Part shown: in pieces, positions 31,901-40,640 of the stretch
Layout of the letters: each line of letters begins with the position of its first letter
How positions within the stretch are numbered: position 1 is the first letter of the stretch
Assembly (NCBI GenBank): GCA_950097015.1
Contig: CATNEN010000041.1
Coordinates: 1,901,501 to 1,965,500, forward strand
Length of the DNA stretch: 64,000 nucleotides
DNA from: Macrostomum hystrix
Lineage: Eukaryota > Platyhelminthes > Macrostomidae
Reading direction: 5' to 3'
Program-made: the position numbers and the translations under genes
The notes under the pieces: model-generated
Database searches by the model: none
Told to the model about the DNA's origin: nothing
The model's input: the letters and a program-made list of their open reading frames with translations, nothing else

Positions 31901-33441
31901 ATGCCGCTCCTGACTGCCCGGCCGGGCCCGCTCCTCGGCAACCAGATCAGCGGGCACAGCGTAGGACTCGGGCATGAGCGGCCGGCCGCTGGGGTCGGGC
32001 AGGGCCAGCCGCTCGAGCAGGGCCGCGTATTTCTTGCTGCGCTCGGCGTCCTCGTGGAACAGCGCGTCCAGCAGCTGGTAGCAGAAGAACAGCGGCCATT
32101 CGCACTCGATGTTCTCGAACTGCTTCAGCTCGCACGGCTCGTAGTGCAGCCGGGTCGGGTCCTCGACCGCGGTGCGGTAGCCATCGCGCAGGAAGCGGCA
32201 GCAGCCGTATCTGCAAGTTTTAGTTGGCAAATGGATTATTCGAATACACAATTCGCACATTTCTACTTACCAGTAGAGTGGTGAGGATAGGCAGAGTTGT
32301 AAAGGCGCTGAACGGAGACTAAGTAAACCTAGTGCAGTTGGGCCAGATGTACAGTCACTGCTATATCAAAGGCTGTTACAGCTGTTTACTCCATGGGCTA
32401 GGGGGCACCACACCAACAAAGGCTGTTAAAGCTGTTTACTCCATGGGTTATTATTTAAAGGAATATTTGGGTCAAGGTCACAAATTTTCCTTTGGGCTGA
32501 GATTTGACCTCCCGGCCTGGGAAACAAGCTAGACCGGAGGCTCATGGAATGGATGGGTGGGTGAATCGCAGCAATACAGGAACGGACCTGCCCTCCAGCA
32601 TGCTCTCGATGCAGCCTCGGGTGCTGTTGACAACATCCTCGTTGTCGATGGCGAAGGCAGGGTAGCCGATGACGGACAGCAGGCCGGCGTCCGTCTCCTT
32701 GGAGCAGCTCTCCCTGGGCAGCATGCTCTCCAGGACAGCCGCGCAGCTCTGCGGATCGTCTGCCATGACGTGGACGAAGGACCTGGTGCCGCCGCTGCTG
32801 CCGAACAGATCCAGCTCAGCCAGGGCCTCCAGGGCGGCCTTGGCCATGCCAATGGAGGTGGAGTTGAGCTCCGGCAGGCCGTGGTTGGTTTTGTCGCCGC
32901 GCTCCCAGATGCCATAGTCGGACACGGTGTAAGCGGACTCCAGGTAGAACACGAGGTTCTGCACGAAGGCCACCTCCTCGGGAGTGTAGATGAGCACCAG
33001 GCCGGAGGCGGTCATCTGCGCTAGGGCCAGCAGGTACAGGGACACAGCGTCCAGCTGCAGGTGGCCGTACTCGCCATCCCCAGTGACGGGGCCGAGGTCG
33101 CTGGCGGAGAATTTGCAGTGCAGGGCGTCCAGCGGCTGCCGGCTGGTCTTGAAGCGCTCGAGTTTGTCGGACTGTCGCATCATGCACTGCAGCAGGCTGC
33201 GCATGCACTTCACGGCCCGGCCCTCCAGATCCTTCAGGCGGGCGCGGTCTTCGTCAGCCTCAGCGACCTTCTTGTAGGCCAGGGCCAGCGCCCAGACGCA
33301 CATGGCAGCATAGGTGTTGTCCCGGATGTACGCATGGTCCTGGTGCTCAGAGCTGGCCACAAGCCCAGTGACCGGGTTCTGGCGGTGCAGCACTGTGTCC
33401 AGCACCAGGCCATGGTAGAAATCGAGCTGCCGGCGAGTTGA
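22300..33441 (-). CDS. Phosphorylase kinase regulatory subunit alpha (PHKA-like), exons 2-12
   Basis: Large regulatory subunit of glycogen phosphorylase kinase, which restrains the catalytic gamma subunit until calcium or phosphorylation relieves it. Exons, transcript order: 33441-32588, 32210-31757, 31032-30554, 30470-30391, 29840-29553, 28644-28552, 27338-27137, 25486-25038, 24527-24429, 24303-24170, 22977-22300. All phases join and give 1269 codons, close to the family length of about 1235. N-terminal glucoamylase-like domain: NPVTGL, GHLQLDAVSLYLLALAQMTA, GIWERGDKTNHGLPELNS and GCCRFLRDGY. The middle is an Ala/Ser-rich linker. The conserved region LPPEPENC, MKTLLHHILSGKEF and the C-terminal domain IDGALNRVPADFYRRVW and YDSAPSGRFGTLTYL follow. 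It ends CAVQ, a CaaX box as in vertebrate alpha (farnesylated). Most introns hold a private tandem array. The beta subunit is the main alternative, but the LPPEP and C-terminal motifs favour alpha. Confidence 0.9.
23035..23600. repeat. About 42-bp minisatellite with TTAGGGTT, 11-12 copies
   Basis: The unit has GGGATCTGAGAAGATTAGGG followed by TTCGGAGGTTGGGGATGG. It lies in the last PHKA-like intron. Copies vary in the number of GGGGAT steps, and the right end is diverged. Confidence 0.9.
24170..24303 (-). CDS. PHKA-like exon 11
   Basis: EQQQGEASHLTIVSTNETEL to KSIGPRQA. It is weakly conserved, as expected for this linker. The donor GCG|GTCAGT was preferred over CCAG|GTTCAT because only it leaves phase 0, which the next exon needs. 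Confidence 0.7.
24429..24527 (-). CDS. PHKA-like exon 10
   Basis: EDATEHLLSLSPYEMKTLLH followed by HILSGKEFHAEY, a strongly conserved alpha-subunit block. Acceptor CCCTCGCAG, donor TACG|GTAAGT. Confidence 0.92.
24578..24985. repeat. 30-bp tandem repeat, about 13.5 copies
   Basis: The unit has GTGAGGTGGGCGGGACTGGG followed by CAAAGGAGGA. It fills most of the roughly 510-base intron between PHKA-like exons 9 and 10, leaving only short splice-site flanks. Confidence 0.95.
25038..25486 (-). CDS. PHKA-like exon 9
   Basis: GLNHDTGWKEKSGSVTLRDL, then QVTIGLPPEPENCLITSP, TQEVLVYLSMLART and VGLIIRVMGTEIGRSLRL. Acceptor CATCGCAG, donor AACG|GTGAGT. Confidence 0.92.
25555..25800 (+). mobile_element. 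tRNA-derived SINE-like element
   Basis: TGGCAGAGCGG (25567-25577) matches a pol III A box. GCTCGATTAC (25612-25621) matches 8 of 10 positions of a B box, at tRNA-like spacing. About 170 bases of unrelated tail follow (GGCCCAATCGTGG, TTCAAGGCACAGTAAGAG). It sits in a PHKA-like intron. Boundaries and target-site duplications were not established. Confidence 0.45.
25865..26272. repeat. 21-bp tandem repeat, about 19 copies
   Basis: The unit is CCACCCCACTTCCTTATCCA plus one base, with CACGTCC and AACTACC variants. It lies in the intron between PHKA-like exons 8 and 9. Confidence 0.95.
26708..26922. repeat. 23/24-bp tandem repeat, about 9 copies
   Basis: AGAAAAGGAGTG followed by GTGGGTGCAG. It is the reverse complement of the 19247-20002 unit, 6.7 kb away, and lies in a PHKA-like intron. 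Confidence 0.93.
27137..27338 (-). CDS. PHKA-like exon 8
   Basis: KYVLKDSTEHASSADLMKL through ELAEKELLRRLEQSEHLYEQ to IIYQLYLD. The LxEQxxIIYxLY pattern matches the family's DILYMLYTMKG segment. Acceptor GTTCGCAG, donor ACAA|GTGAGT. Confidence 0.88.
27495..28345. repeat. 65-bp tandem repeat, about 13 copies
   Basis: The unit includes GAATATGGAAAATTAGCCTT, AATTAGTTTGATATTAGCC and CAAGCACTCAGATC. Copies differ mainly at one A/G position (AGCC(A/G)GCTC). It lies in the intron between PHKA-like exons 7 and 8. Confidence 0.97.
28508..28528. promoter_or_regulatory. RFX/X-box-like perfect dyad
   Basis: GTTGCTAGG, a 3-base spacer, then CCTAGCAAC. The 9-base arms are perfectly complementary. GTTGCTAGG/CCTAGCAAC resembles RFX sites. 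It lies 24 bases beyond the donor of PHKA-like exon 7, so it could instead be a hairpin near that splice site. Confidence 0.4.
28552..28644 (-). CDS. PHKA-like exon 7 (31 codons)
   Basis: Bounded by TTGAAAGCAG and GCCACAG|GTGGGA. It is exactly 93 bases and phase 1 at both ends, so it inserts without shifting frame. It encodes TSAAASPAGSGEMKGGLAEI and VSEARRSEAT. It could be alternatively spliced, because exons 6 and 8 also join in frame without it. Confidence 0.65.
28785..28925. repeat. Short diverged repeat of CTGAGATACTGTCTGACATT
   Basis: About 5-6 copies with a 30-base period and increasing divergence to the right. It lies in the intron between PHKA-like exons 6 and 7. Confidence 0.75.
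29110..29440 (-). mobile_element. Possible SINE in reverse orientation
   Basis: GAATTGCTCAAAGACGCAAA followed by CGAACACCCGACCTCCCGGTC-type sequence resembles the reversed B-box region of tRNA-derived SINEs, which often carry a TTGCTCAAGGAC module. It lies in a PHKA-like intron. The shorter ACCTCCCGGCCTGGGAA at about 32508 may be a related fragment. Confidence 0.3.
29553..29840 (-). CDS. PHKA-like exon 6, Ala/Ser-rich linker
   Basis: Starts DDLLEQAKIASRSS, then a low-complexity Gly/Ser/Ala tract (GSAASASAAPDSAASASAAS), then the basic patch VRVRRKKSVALTSAVS and DLGRFETSLATIDDE. The acceptor CTGTACCAG was chosen because an AG 24 bases upstream breaks the frame. The RRKKS patch resembles a basophilic kinase site in the region where vertebrate alpha is multiply phosphorylated (inference). 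Confidence 0.75.
29935..30248. repeat. 16-bp repeat with higher-order pattern
   Basis: GAGTTGGGATGTGAAT and variants (GTCAGT, ATATTAGT, GTCAAT) recur about 19 times. Sets of variants repeat every 4-6 units. It fills over half of the intron between PHKA-like exons 5 and 6. Confidence 0.92.
30391..30470 (-). CDS. PHKA-like exon 5
   Basis: Short exon encoding VTLGMLSDFKDTSCLTSMNF and LDQAKG, matching the family segment after the Gly-Gly-Ala-Arg region. Acceptor TCGCCAG, donor GGCG|GTGAGT. Confidence 0.85.
30554..31032 (-). CDS. PHKA-like exon 4
   Basis: VVIIAEDPKIQAGLERQL through FTPQFLDHHSFYLSLDLDF to KLQSGYINGT. Acceptor CCATCGCAG, donor ACCAG|GTAAGC, ending in phase 2. Confidence 0.9.
31140..31735. 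repeat. 20-bp tandem repeat, about 28 copies
   Basis: The unit is CAGATCCCAGATCCCCAATT, with AATGCAGATC and internal duplications. It fills most of the 724-base intron between PHKA-like exons 3 and 4. Confidence 0.93.
31757..32210 (-). CDS. PHKA-like exon 3
   Basis: YGCCRFLRDGYRTAVEDP through FENIECEWPLFF to KPDLVVQ. Acceptor AACTTGCAG, donor CAG|GTGCGG, ending in phase 0. It contains the FLRDGY and IECEWP hallmarks of phosphorylase kinase regulatory subunits. Confidence 0.92.
32588..33441 (-). CDS. PHKA-like exon 2
   Basis: Encodes the start of the glucoamylase-like domain, from STRRQLDFYHGLVLDTVL to CIESMLEG. The 3' splice site TTGCAG is at 33447-33442, the last six bases of a satellite copy. 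The donor GTCCGT is non-ideal, but phase 2 joins correctly to rebuild the Arg codon before YGCCRFLRDGY. Confidence 0.9.
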
Positions 33442-33445
33442 CTGC

Positions 33446-36400
33446 AAGATTGAAGCTAAATGGTTAACACAAGCATAGCCAACAAGATTGAAGCTAAATG
33501 GTTAACACAAGCATAGCCAACAAGATTGAAGCTAAATGGTTAACACAAGCATAGCCAGCAAGATTGAAGCTAAATGGTTAACACAAGCATAGCCAACAAG
33601 ATTGAAGCTAAATGGTTAACACAAGCATAGCCAGCAAGATTGAAGCTAAATGGTTAACACATGCATAGCCAGCAAGATTGAAGCTAAATGGTTAACACAA
33701 GCATAGCCAGCAAGATTGAAGCTAAATGGTTAACACAAGCATAGCCAGCAAGATTGAAGCTAAATGGTTAACACAAGCATAGCCAACAAGATTGAAGCTA
33801 AATGGTTAACACAAGCATAGCCAGCAAGATTGAAGCTAAATGGTTAACACAAGCATAGCCAGCAAGATTGAAGCTAAATGGTTAACACAAGCATAGCCAA
33901 CAAGATTGAAGCTAAATGGTTAACACAAGCATAGCCAGCAAGATTGAAGCTAAATGGTTAACACAAGCATAGCCAACAAGATTGAAGCTAAATGGTTAAC
34001 ACAAGCATAGCCAGCAAGATTGAAGCTAAATGGTTAACACAAGCATAGCCAGCAAGATTGAAGCTAAATGGTTAACACAAGCATAGCCAACAAGATTGAA
34101 GCTAAATGGTTAACACAAGCATAGCCAGCAAGATTGAAGCTAAATGGTTAACACAAGCATAGCCAACAAGATTGAAGCTAAATGGTTAACACAAGCATAG
34201 CCAACAAGATTGAAGCTAAATGGTTAACACATGCATAGCCAGCAAGATTGAAGCTAAATGGTTAACACAAGCATAGCCAGCAAGATTGAAGCTAAATGGT
34301 TAACACAAGCATAGCCAGCAAGATTGAAGCTAAATGGTTAACACAAGCATAGCCAGCAAGATTGAAGCTAAATGGTTAACACAAGCATAGCCAGCAAGAT
34401 TGAAGCTAAATGGTTAACACAAGCATAGCCAGCAAGATTGAAGCTAAATGGTTAACACAAGCATAGCCAGCAAGATTGAAGCTAAATGGTTAACACAAGC
34501 ATAGCCAGCAAGATTGAAGCTAAATGGTTAACACAAGCATAGCCAGCAAGATTGAAGCTAAATGGTTAACACAAGCATAGCCAGCAAGATTGAAGCTAAA
34601 TGGTTAACACAAGCATAGCCAGCAAGATTGAAGCTAAATGGTTAACACAAGCATAGCCAGCAAGATTGAAGCTAAATGGTTAACACAAGCATAGCCAACA
34701 AGATTGAAGCTAAATGGTTAACACAAGCATAGCCAGCAAGATTGAAGCTAAATGGTTAACACAAGCATAGCCAACAAGATTGAAGCTAAATGGTTAACAC
34801 AAGCATAGCCAGCAAGATTGAAGCTAAATGGTTAACACAAGCATAGCCAGCAAGATTGAAGCTAAATGGTTAACACAAGCATAGCCAACAAGATTGAAGC
34901 TAAATGGTTAACACAAGCATAGCCAGCAAGATTGAAGCTAAATGGTTAACACAAGCATAGCCAACAAGATTGAAGCTAAATGGTTAACACAAGCATAGCC
35001 AGCAAGATTGAAGCTAAATGGTTAACACAAGCATAGCCAACAAGATTGAAGCTAAATGGTTAACACAAGCATAGCCAGCAAGATTGAAGCTAAATGGTTA
35101 ACACATGCATAGCCAGCAAGATTGAAGCTAAATGGTTAACACAAGCATAGCCAACAAGATTGAAGCTAAATGGTTAACACATGCATAGCCAGCAAGATTG
35201 AAGCTAAATGGTTAACACAAGCATAGCCAACAAGATTGAAGCTAAATGGTTAACACATGCATAGCCAGCAAGATTGAAGCTAAATGGTTAACACATGCAT
35301 AGCCAACAAGATTGAAGCTAAATGGTTAACACAAGCATAGCCAGCAAGATTGAAGCTAAATGGTTAACACAAGCATAGCCAGCAAGATTGAAGCTAAATG
35401 GTTAACACAAGCATAGCCAACAAGATTGAAGCTAAATGGTTAACACAAGCATAGCCAGCAAGATTGAAGCTAAATGGTTAACACAAGCATAGCCAACAAG
35501 ATTGAAGCTAAATGGTTAACACAAGCATAGCCAACAAGATTGAAGCTAAATGGTTAACACATGCATAGCCAGCAAGATTGAAGCTAAATGGTTAACACAA
35601 GCATAGCCAACAAGATTGAAGCTAAATGGTTAACACAAGCATAGCCAGCAAGATTGAAGCTAAATGGTTAACACAAGCATAGCCAACAAGATTGAAGCTA
35701 AATGGTTAACACAAGCATAGCCAACAAGATTGAAGCTAAATGGTTAACACAAGCATAGCCAACAAGATTGAAGCTAAATGGTTAACACAAGCATAGCCAG
35801 CAAGATTGAAGCTAAATGGTTAACACAAGCATAGCCAGCAAGATTGAAGCTAAATGGTTAACACAAGCATAGCCAGCAAGATTGAAGCTAAATGGTTAAC
35901 ACAAGCATAGCCAGCAAGATTGAAGCTAAATGGTTAACACAAGCATAGCCAGCAAGATTGAAGCTAAATGGTTAACACAATGCATAGCCAGCAAGATTGA
36001 AGCTAAATGGTTAACACAAGCATAGCCAGCAAGATTGAAGCTAAATGGTTAACACAAGCATAGCCAGCAAGATTGAAGCTAAATGGTTAACACAAGCATA
36101 GCCAGCAAGATTGAAGCTAAATGGTTAACACAAGCATAGCCAACAAGATTGAAGCTAAATGGTTAACACAAGCATAGCCAGCAAGATTGAAGCTAAATGG
36201 TTAACACAAGCATAGCCAACAGATTGAAGCTAAATGGTTAACACAAGCATAGCCAGCAAGATTGAAGCTAAATGGTTAACACAAGCATAGCCAGCAAGAT
36301 TGAAGCTAATGGTTAACACAAGGCATAAGCCAGCAAGATTGAAGCTAAATGGTTAACACAAGCATAGCCAGCAAGATTGAAGCTAAATGGTTAACACAAG

Positions 36401-39400
36401 CATAGCCAACAAGATTGAAGCTAAATGGTTAACACAAGCATAGCCAGCCAAGATTGAAGCTAAATGGTTAACACAAGCATAGCCAGCAAGATTGAAGCTA
36501 AATGGTTAACACAATGCATAGCCAGCAAGATTGAAGCTAAATGGTTAACACAATGCATAGCCAACAAGATTTGAAGCTAAATGGTTAACACAAGCATAGC
36601 CAGCAAGATTGAAGCTAAATGGTTAACACAAGGCATAGCCAGCAAGATTGAAGCTAAATGGTAACACAAGCATAGCCAGCAAGATTGAAGCTAAATGGTT
36701 AACACAAGCATAGCCAACAAGATTGAAGCTAAATGGTTAACACAAGCATAGCCAGCAAGATTGAAGCTAAATGGTTAACACAAGCATAGCCAGCAAGATT
36801 GAAGCTAAATGGTTAACACAAGCATAGCCAGCAAGATTGAAGCTAAATGGTTAACACAAGCATAGCCAGCAAGATTGAAGCTAAATGGTTAACACAAGCA
36901 TAGCCAGCAAGATTGAAGCTAAATGGTTAACACAAGCATAGCCAGCAAGATTGAAGCTAAATGGTTAACACAAGCATAGCCAAGCAAGATTGAAGCTAAA
37001 TGGTTAACACAAGCATAGCCAGCAAGATTGAAGCTAAATGGTTAACACAAGCATAGCCAGCAAGATTGAAGCTAAATGGTTAACACAAGCATAGCCAGCA
37101 AGATTGAAGCTAAATGGTTAACACAAGCATAGCCAGCAAGATTGAAGCTAAATGGTTAACACAAGCATAGCCAGCAAGATTGAAGCTAAATGGTTAACAC
37201 AAGCATAGCCAGCAAGATTGAAGCTAAATGGTTAACACAAGCATAGCCAGCAAGAATTGAAGCTAAATGGTTAACACAAGCATAGCCAGCAAGATTGAAG
37301 CTAAATGGTTAACACAAGCATAGCCAACAAGATTGAAGCTAAATGGTTAACACAAGCATAGCCAGCAAGATTGAAGCTAAATGGTTAACACAAGCATAGC
37401 CAGCAAGATTGAAGCTAAATGGTTAACACAAGCATAGCCAAGCAAGATTGAAGCTAAATGGTTAACACAAGCATAGCCAGCAAGATTGAAGCTAAATGGT
37501 TAACACAAGCATAGCCAGCAAGATTGAAGCTAAATGGTTAACACAAGCATAGCCAGCAAGATTGAAGCTAAATGGTTAACACAAGCATAGCCAGCAAGAT
37601 TGAAGCTAAATGGTTAACACAAGCATAGCCAGCAAGATTGAAGCTAAATGGTTAACACAAGCATAGCCAGCAAGATTGAAGCTAAATGGTTAACACAAGC
37701 ATAGCCAGCAAGATTGAAGCTAAATGGTTAACACAAGCATAGCCAGCAAGATTGAAGCTAAATGGTTAACACAAGCATAGCCAGCAAGATTGAAGCTAAA
37801 TGGTTAACACAAGCATAGCCAGCAAGATTGAAGCTAAATGGTTAACACAAGCATAGCCAAGCAAGATTGAAGCTAAATGGTTAACACAAGCATAGCCAGC
37901 AAGATTGAAGCTAAATGGTTAACACAAGCATAGCCAGCAAGATTGAAGCTAAATGGTTAACACAAGCATAGCCAACAAGATTGAAGCTAAATGGTTAACA
38001 CAAGCATAGCCAACAAGATTGAAGCTAAATGGTTAACACAAGCATAGCCAAGCAAGATTGAAGCTAAATGGTTAACACAAGCATAGCCAACAAGATTGAA
38101 GCTAAATGGTTAACACAAGCATAGCCAACAAGATTGAAGCTAAATGGTTAACACAAGCATAGCCAGCAAGATTGAAGCTAAATGGTTAACAAAGCATAGC
38201 CAGCAAGATTGAAGCTAAATGGTTAAACACAAGCATAGCAGCAAGATTGAAGCTAAATGGGTTAACACAATCATAGCCAGCAGATTGATCTAAATTGTTT
38301 AACACAAGCATAGCCACAGTTGAAGCTAAATGGTTAACAAAAGCATAGCCGCAAGATGAAGCTAAATGTTAACACAAGCATAGCCAACAAGATTGAAGCT
38401 AAATGGTTAACACAAGCATAGCCAGCAAATATTGAAGCTAAATGGTTAACACAAGCATATGCCAGCAAGAGTGAAGCTAAATGGTTAACACAAGCAATAG
38501 CCACAAGATTGAAGCTAAATGGTTAACCAAAAAGCATAGCCAGCAAGATTGAAGCTAAATGGTTAACACAGCATACCAACACGTTGAAGCTAAATGGTTA
38601 ACACATGCATAGCCAGCAGATTGAAGCTTAAATGGGTTAAACACAAGACATAGCCAGCACGATTGGAATCTAATGGTTAACACATGCATAAGCCAGCAAG
38701 ATTGAAGCTAAATGGTTAACACAATGCATAAGCCAAGCAGATTGAAGCTAAATGGTTACACAAGCATAGCCAGCAGAGATTGAAGCTAAATGGTTAACAC
38801 AAGCATAGCCAGCAAGATTGAAGCTAAATGGTTAACACAAGCATAGCCAACAAGATTGAAGCTAAATGGTTAACACAAGCATAGCCAACAAGATTGAAGC
38901 TAAATGGTTAACACAAGCATAGCCAACAAGATTGAAGCTAAATGGTTAACACAAGCATAGCCAACAAGATTGAAGCTAAATGGTTAACACAAGCATAGCC
39001 AGCAAGATTGAAGCTAAATGGTTAACACAAGCATAGCCAGCAAGATTGAAGCTAAATGGTTAACACAAGCATAGCCAACAAGATTGAAGCTAAATGGTTA
39101 ACACAAGCATAGCCAACAAGATTGAAGCTAAATGGTTAACACAAGCATAGCCAGCAAGATTGAAGCTAAATGGTTAACACAAGCATAGCCAGCAAGATTG
39201 AAGCTAAATGGTTAACACAAGCATAGCCAGCAAGATTGAAGCTAAATGGTTAACACAAGCATAGCCAAGCAAGATTGAAGCTAAATGGTTAACACAAGCA
39301 TAGCCAGCAAGATTGAAGCTAAATGGTTAACACAAGCATAGCCAACAAGATTGAAGCTAAATGGTTAACACAAGCATAGCCAGCAAGATTGAAGCTAAAT

Positions 39401-40475
39401 GGTTAACACAAGCATAGCCAGCAAGATTGAAGCTAAATGGTTAACACAAGCATAGCCAGCAAGATTGAAGCTAAATGGTTAACACAAGCATAGCCAGCAA
39501 GATTGAAGCTAAATGGTTAACACAAGCATAGCCAACAAGATTGAAGCTAAATGGTTAACACAAGCATAGCCAACAAGATTGAAGCTAAATGGTTAACACA
39601 AGCATAGCCAGCAAGATTGAAGCTAAATGGTTAACACAAGCATAGCCAACAAGATTGAAGCTAAATGGTTAACACAAGCATAGCCAGCAAGATTGAAGCT
39701 AAATGGTTAACACAAGCATAGCCAGCAAGATTGAAGCTAAATGGTTAACACAAGCATAGCCAGCAAGATTGAAGCTAAATGGTTAACACAAGCATAGCCA
39801 GCAAGATTGAAGCTAAATGGTTAACACAAGCATAGCCAGCAAGATTGAAGCTAAATGGTTAACACAAGCATAGCCAGCAAGATTGAAGCTAAATGGTTAA
39901 CACAAGCATAGCCAGCAAGATTGAAGCTAAATGGTTAACACAAGCATAGCCAACAAGATTGAAGCTAAATGGTTAACACAAGCATAGCCAACAAGATTGA
40001 AGCTAAATGGTTAACACAAGCATAGCCAGCAAGATTGAAGCTAAATGGTTAACACAAGCATAGCCAACAAGATTGAAGCTAAATGGTTAACACAAGCATA
40101 GCCAACAAGATTGAAGCTAAATGGTTAACACAAGCATAGCCAGCAAGATTGAAGCTAAATGGTTAACACAAGCATAGCCAACAAGATTGAAGCTAAATGG
40201 TTAACACAAGCATAGCCAGCAAGATTGAAGCTAAATGGTTAACACAAGCATAGCCAGCAAGATTGAAGCTAAATGGTTAACACAAGGCATAGCCAGCAAG
40301 ATTGAAGCTAAATGGTTAACACAAGCATAGCCAACAAGATTGAAGCTAAATGGTTAACACAAGCATAGCCAGCAAGATTGAAGCTAAATGGTTAACACAA
40401 GCATAGCCAGCAAGATTGAAGCTAAATGGTTAACACAAGCATAGCCAGCAAGATTAACTGCTGGTTAACACATAG
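33446..40475. repeat. 7-kb satellite, 38-bp unit, about 185 copies
   Basis: The unit includes GATTGAAGCTAAATGGTTAA followed by CACAAGCATAGCCAGCAA. Variants are CAACAAG for CAGCAAG and ATGCATAG for AAGCATAG. Copies from about 35980 on carry indels, dense at 38190-38780. The left edge is the 3' splice site of PHKA-like exon 2. Confidence 0.98.
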
Positions 40476-40640
40476 CTATTTAAGATTGAAGCTATGGTTG
40501 ACATATTGTGTTAAATGGTTAACATTTGTAATTAACATTTAACACTTGTATCTTAAATAACCTAATCTTAGCTGGCTATTTGGTTAACACAAGCTAACAT
40601 TGCTGGCTATGCTTGTGTTAACCATTAACATTTTATTACC
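40476..40640. repeat. Scrambled satellite edge with an inverted copy
   Basis: Broken satellite pieces are followed, at about 40596-40626, by TTGCTGGCTATGCTTGTGTT and AACCATT, the reverse complement of the satellite unit. This makes an inverted junction. Confidence 0.8.

Noticed and set aside
33446-40475. CRISPR-like array
   Set aside because: Units are contiguous 38-bp repeats without unique spacers, in an animal intron.
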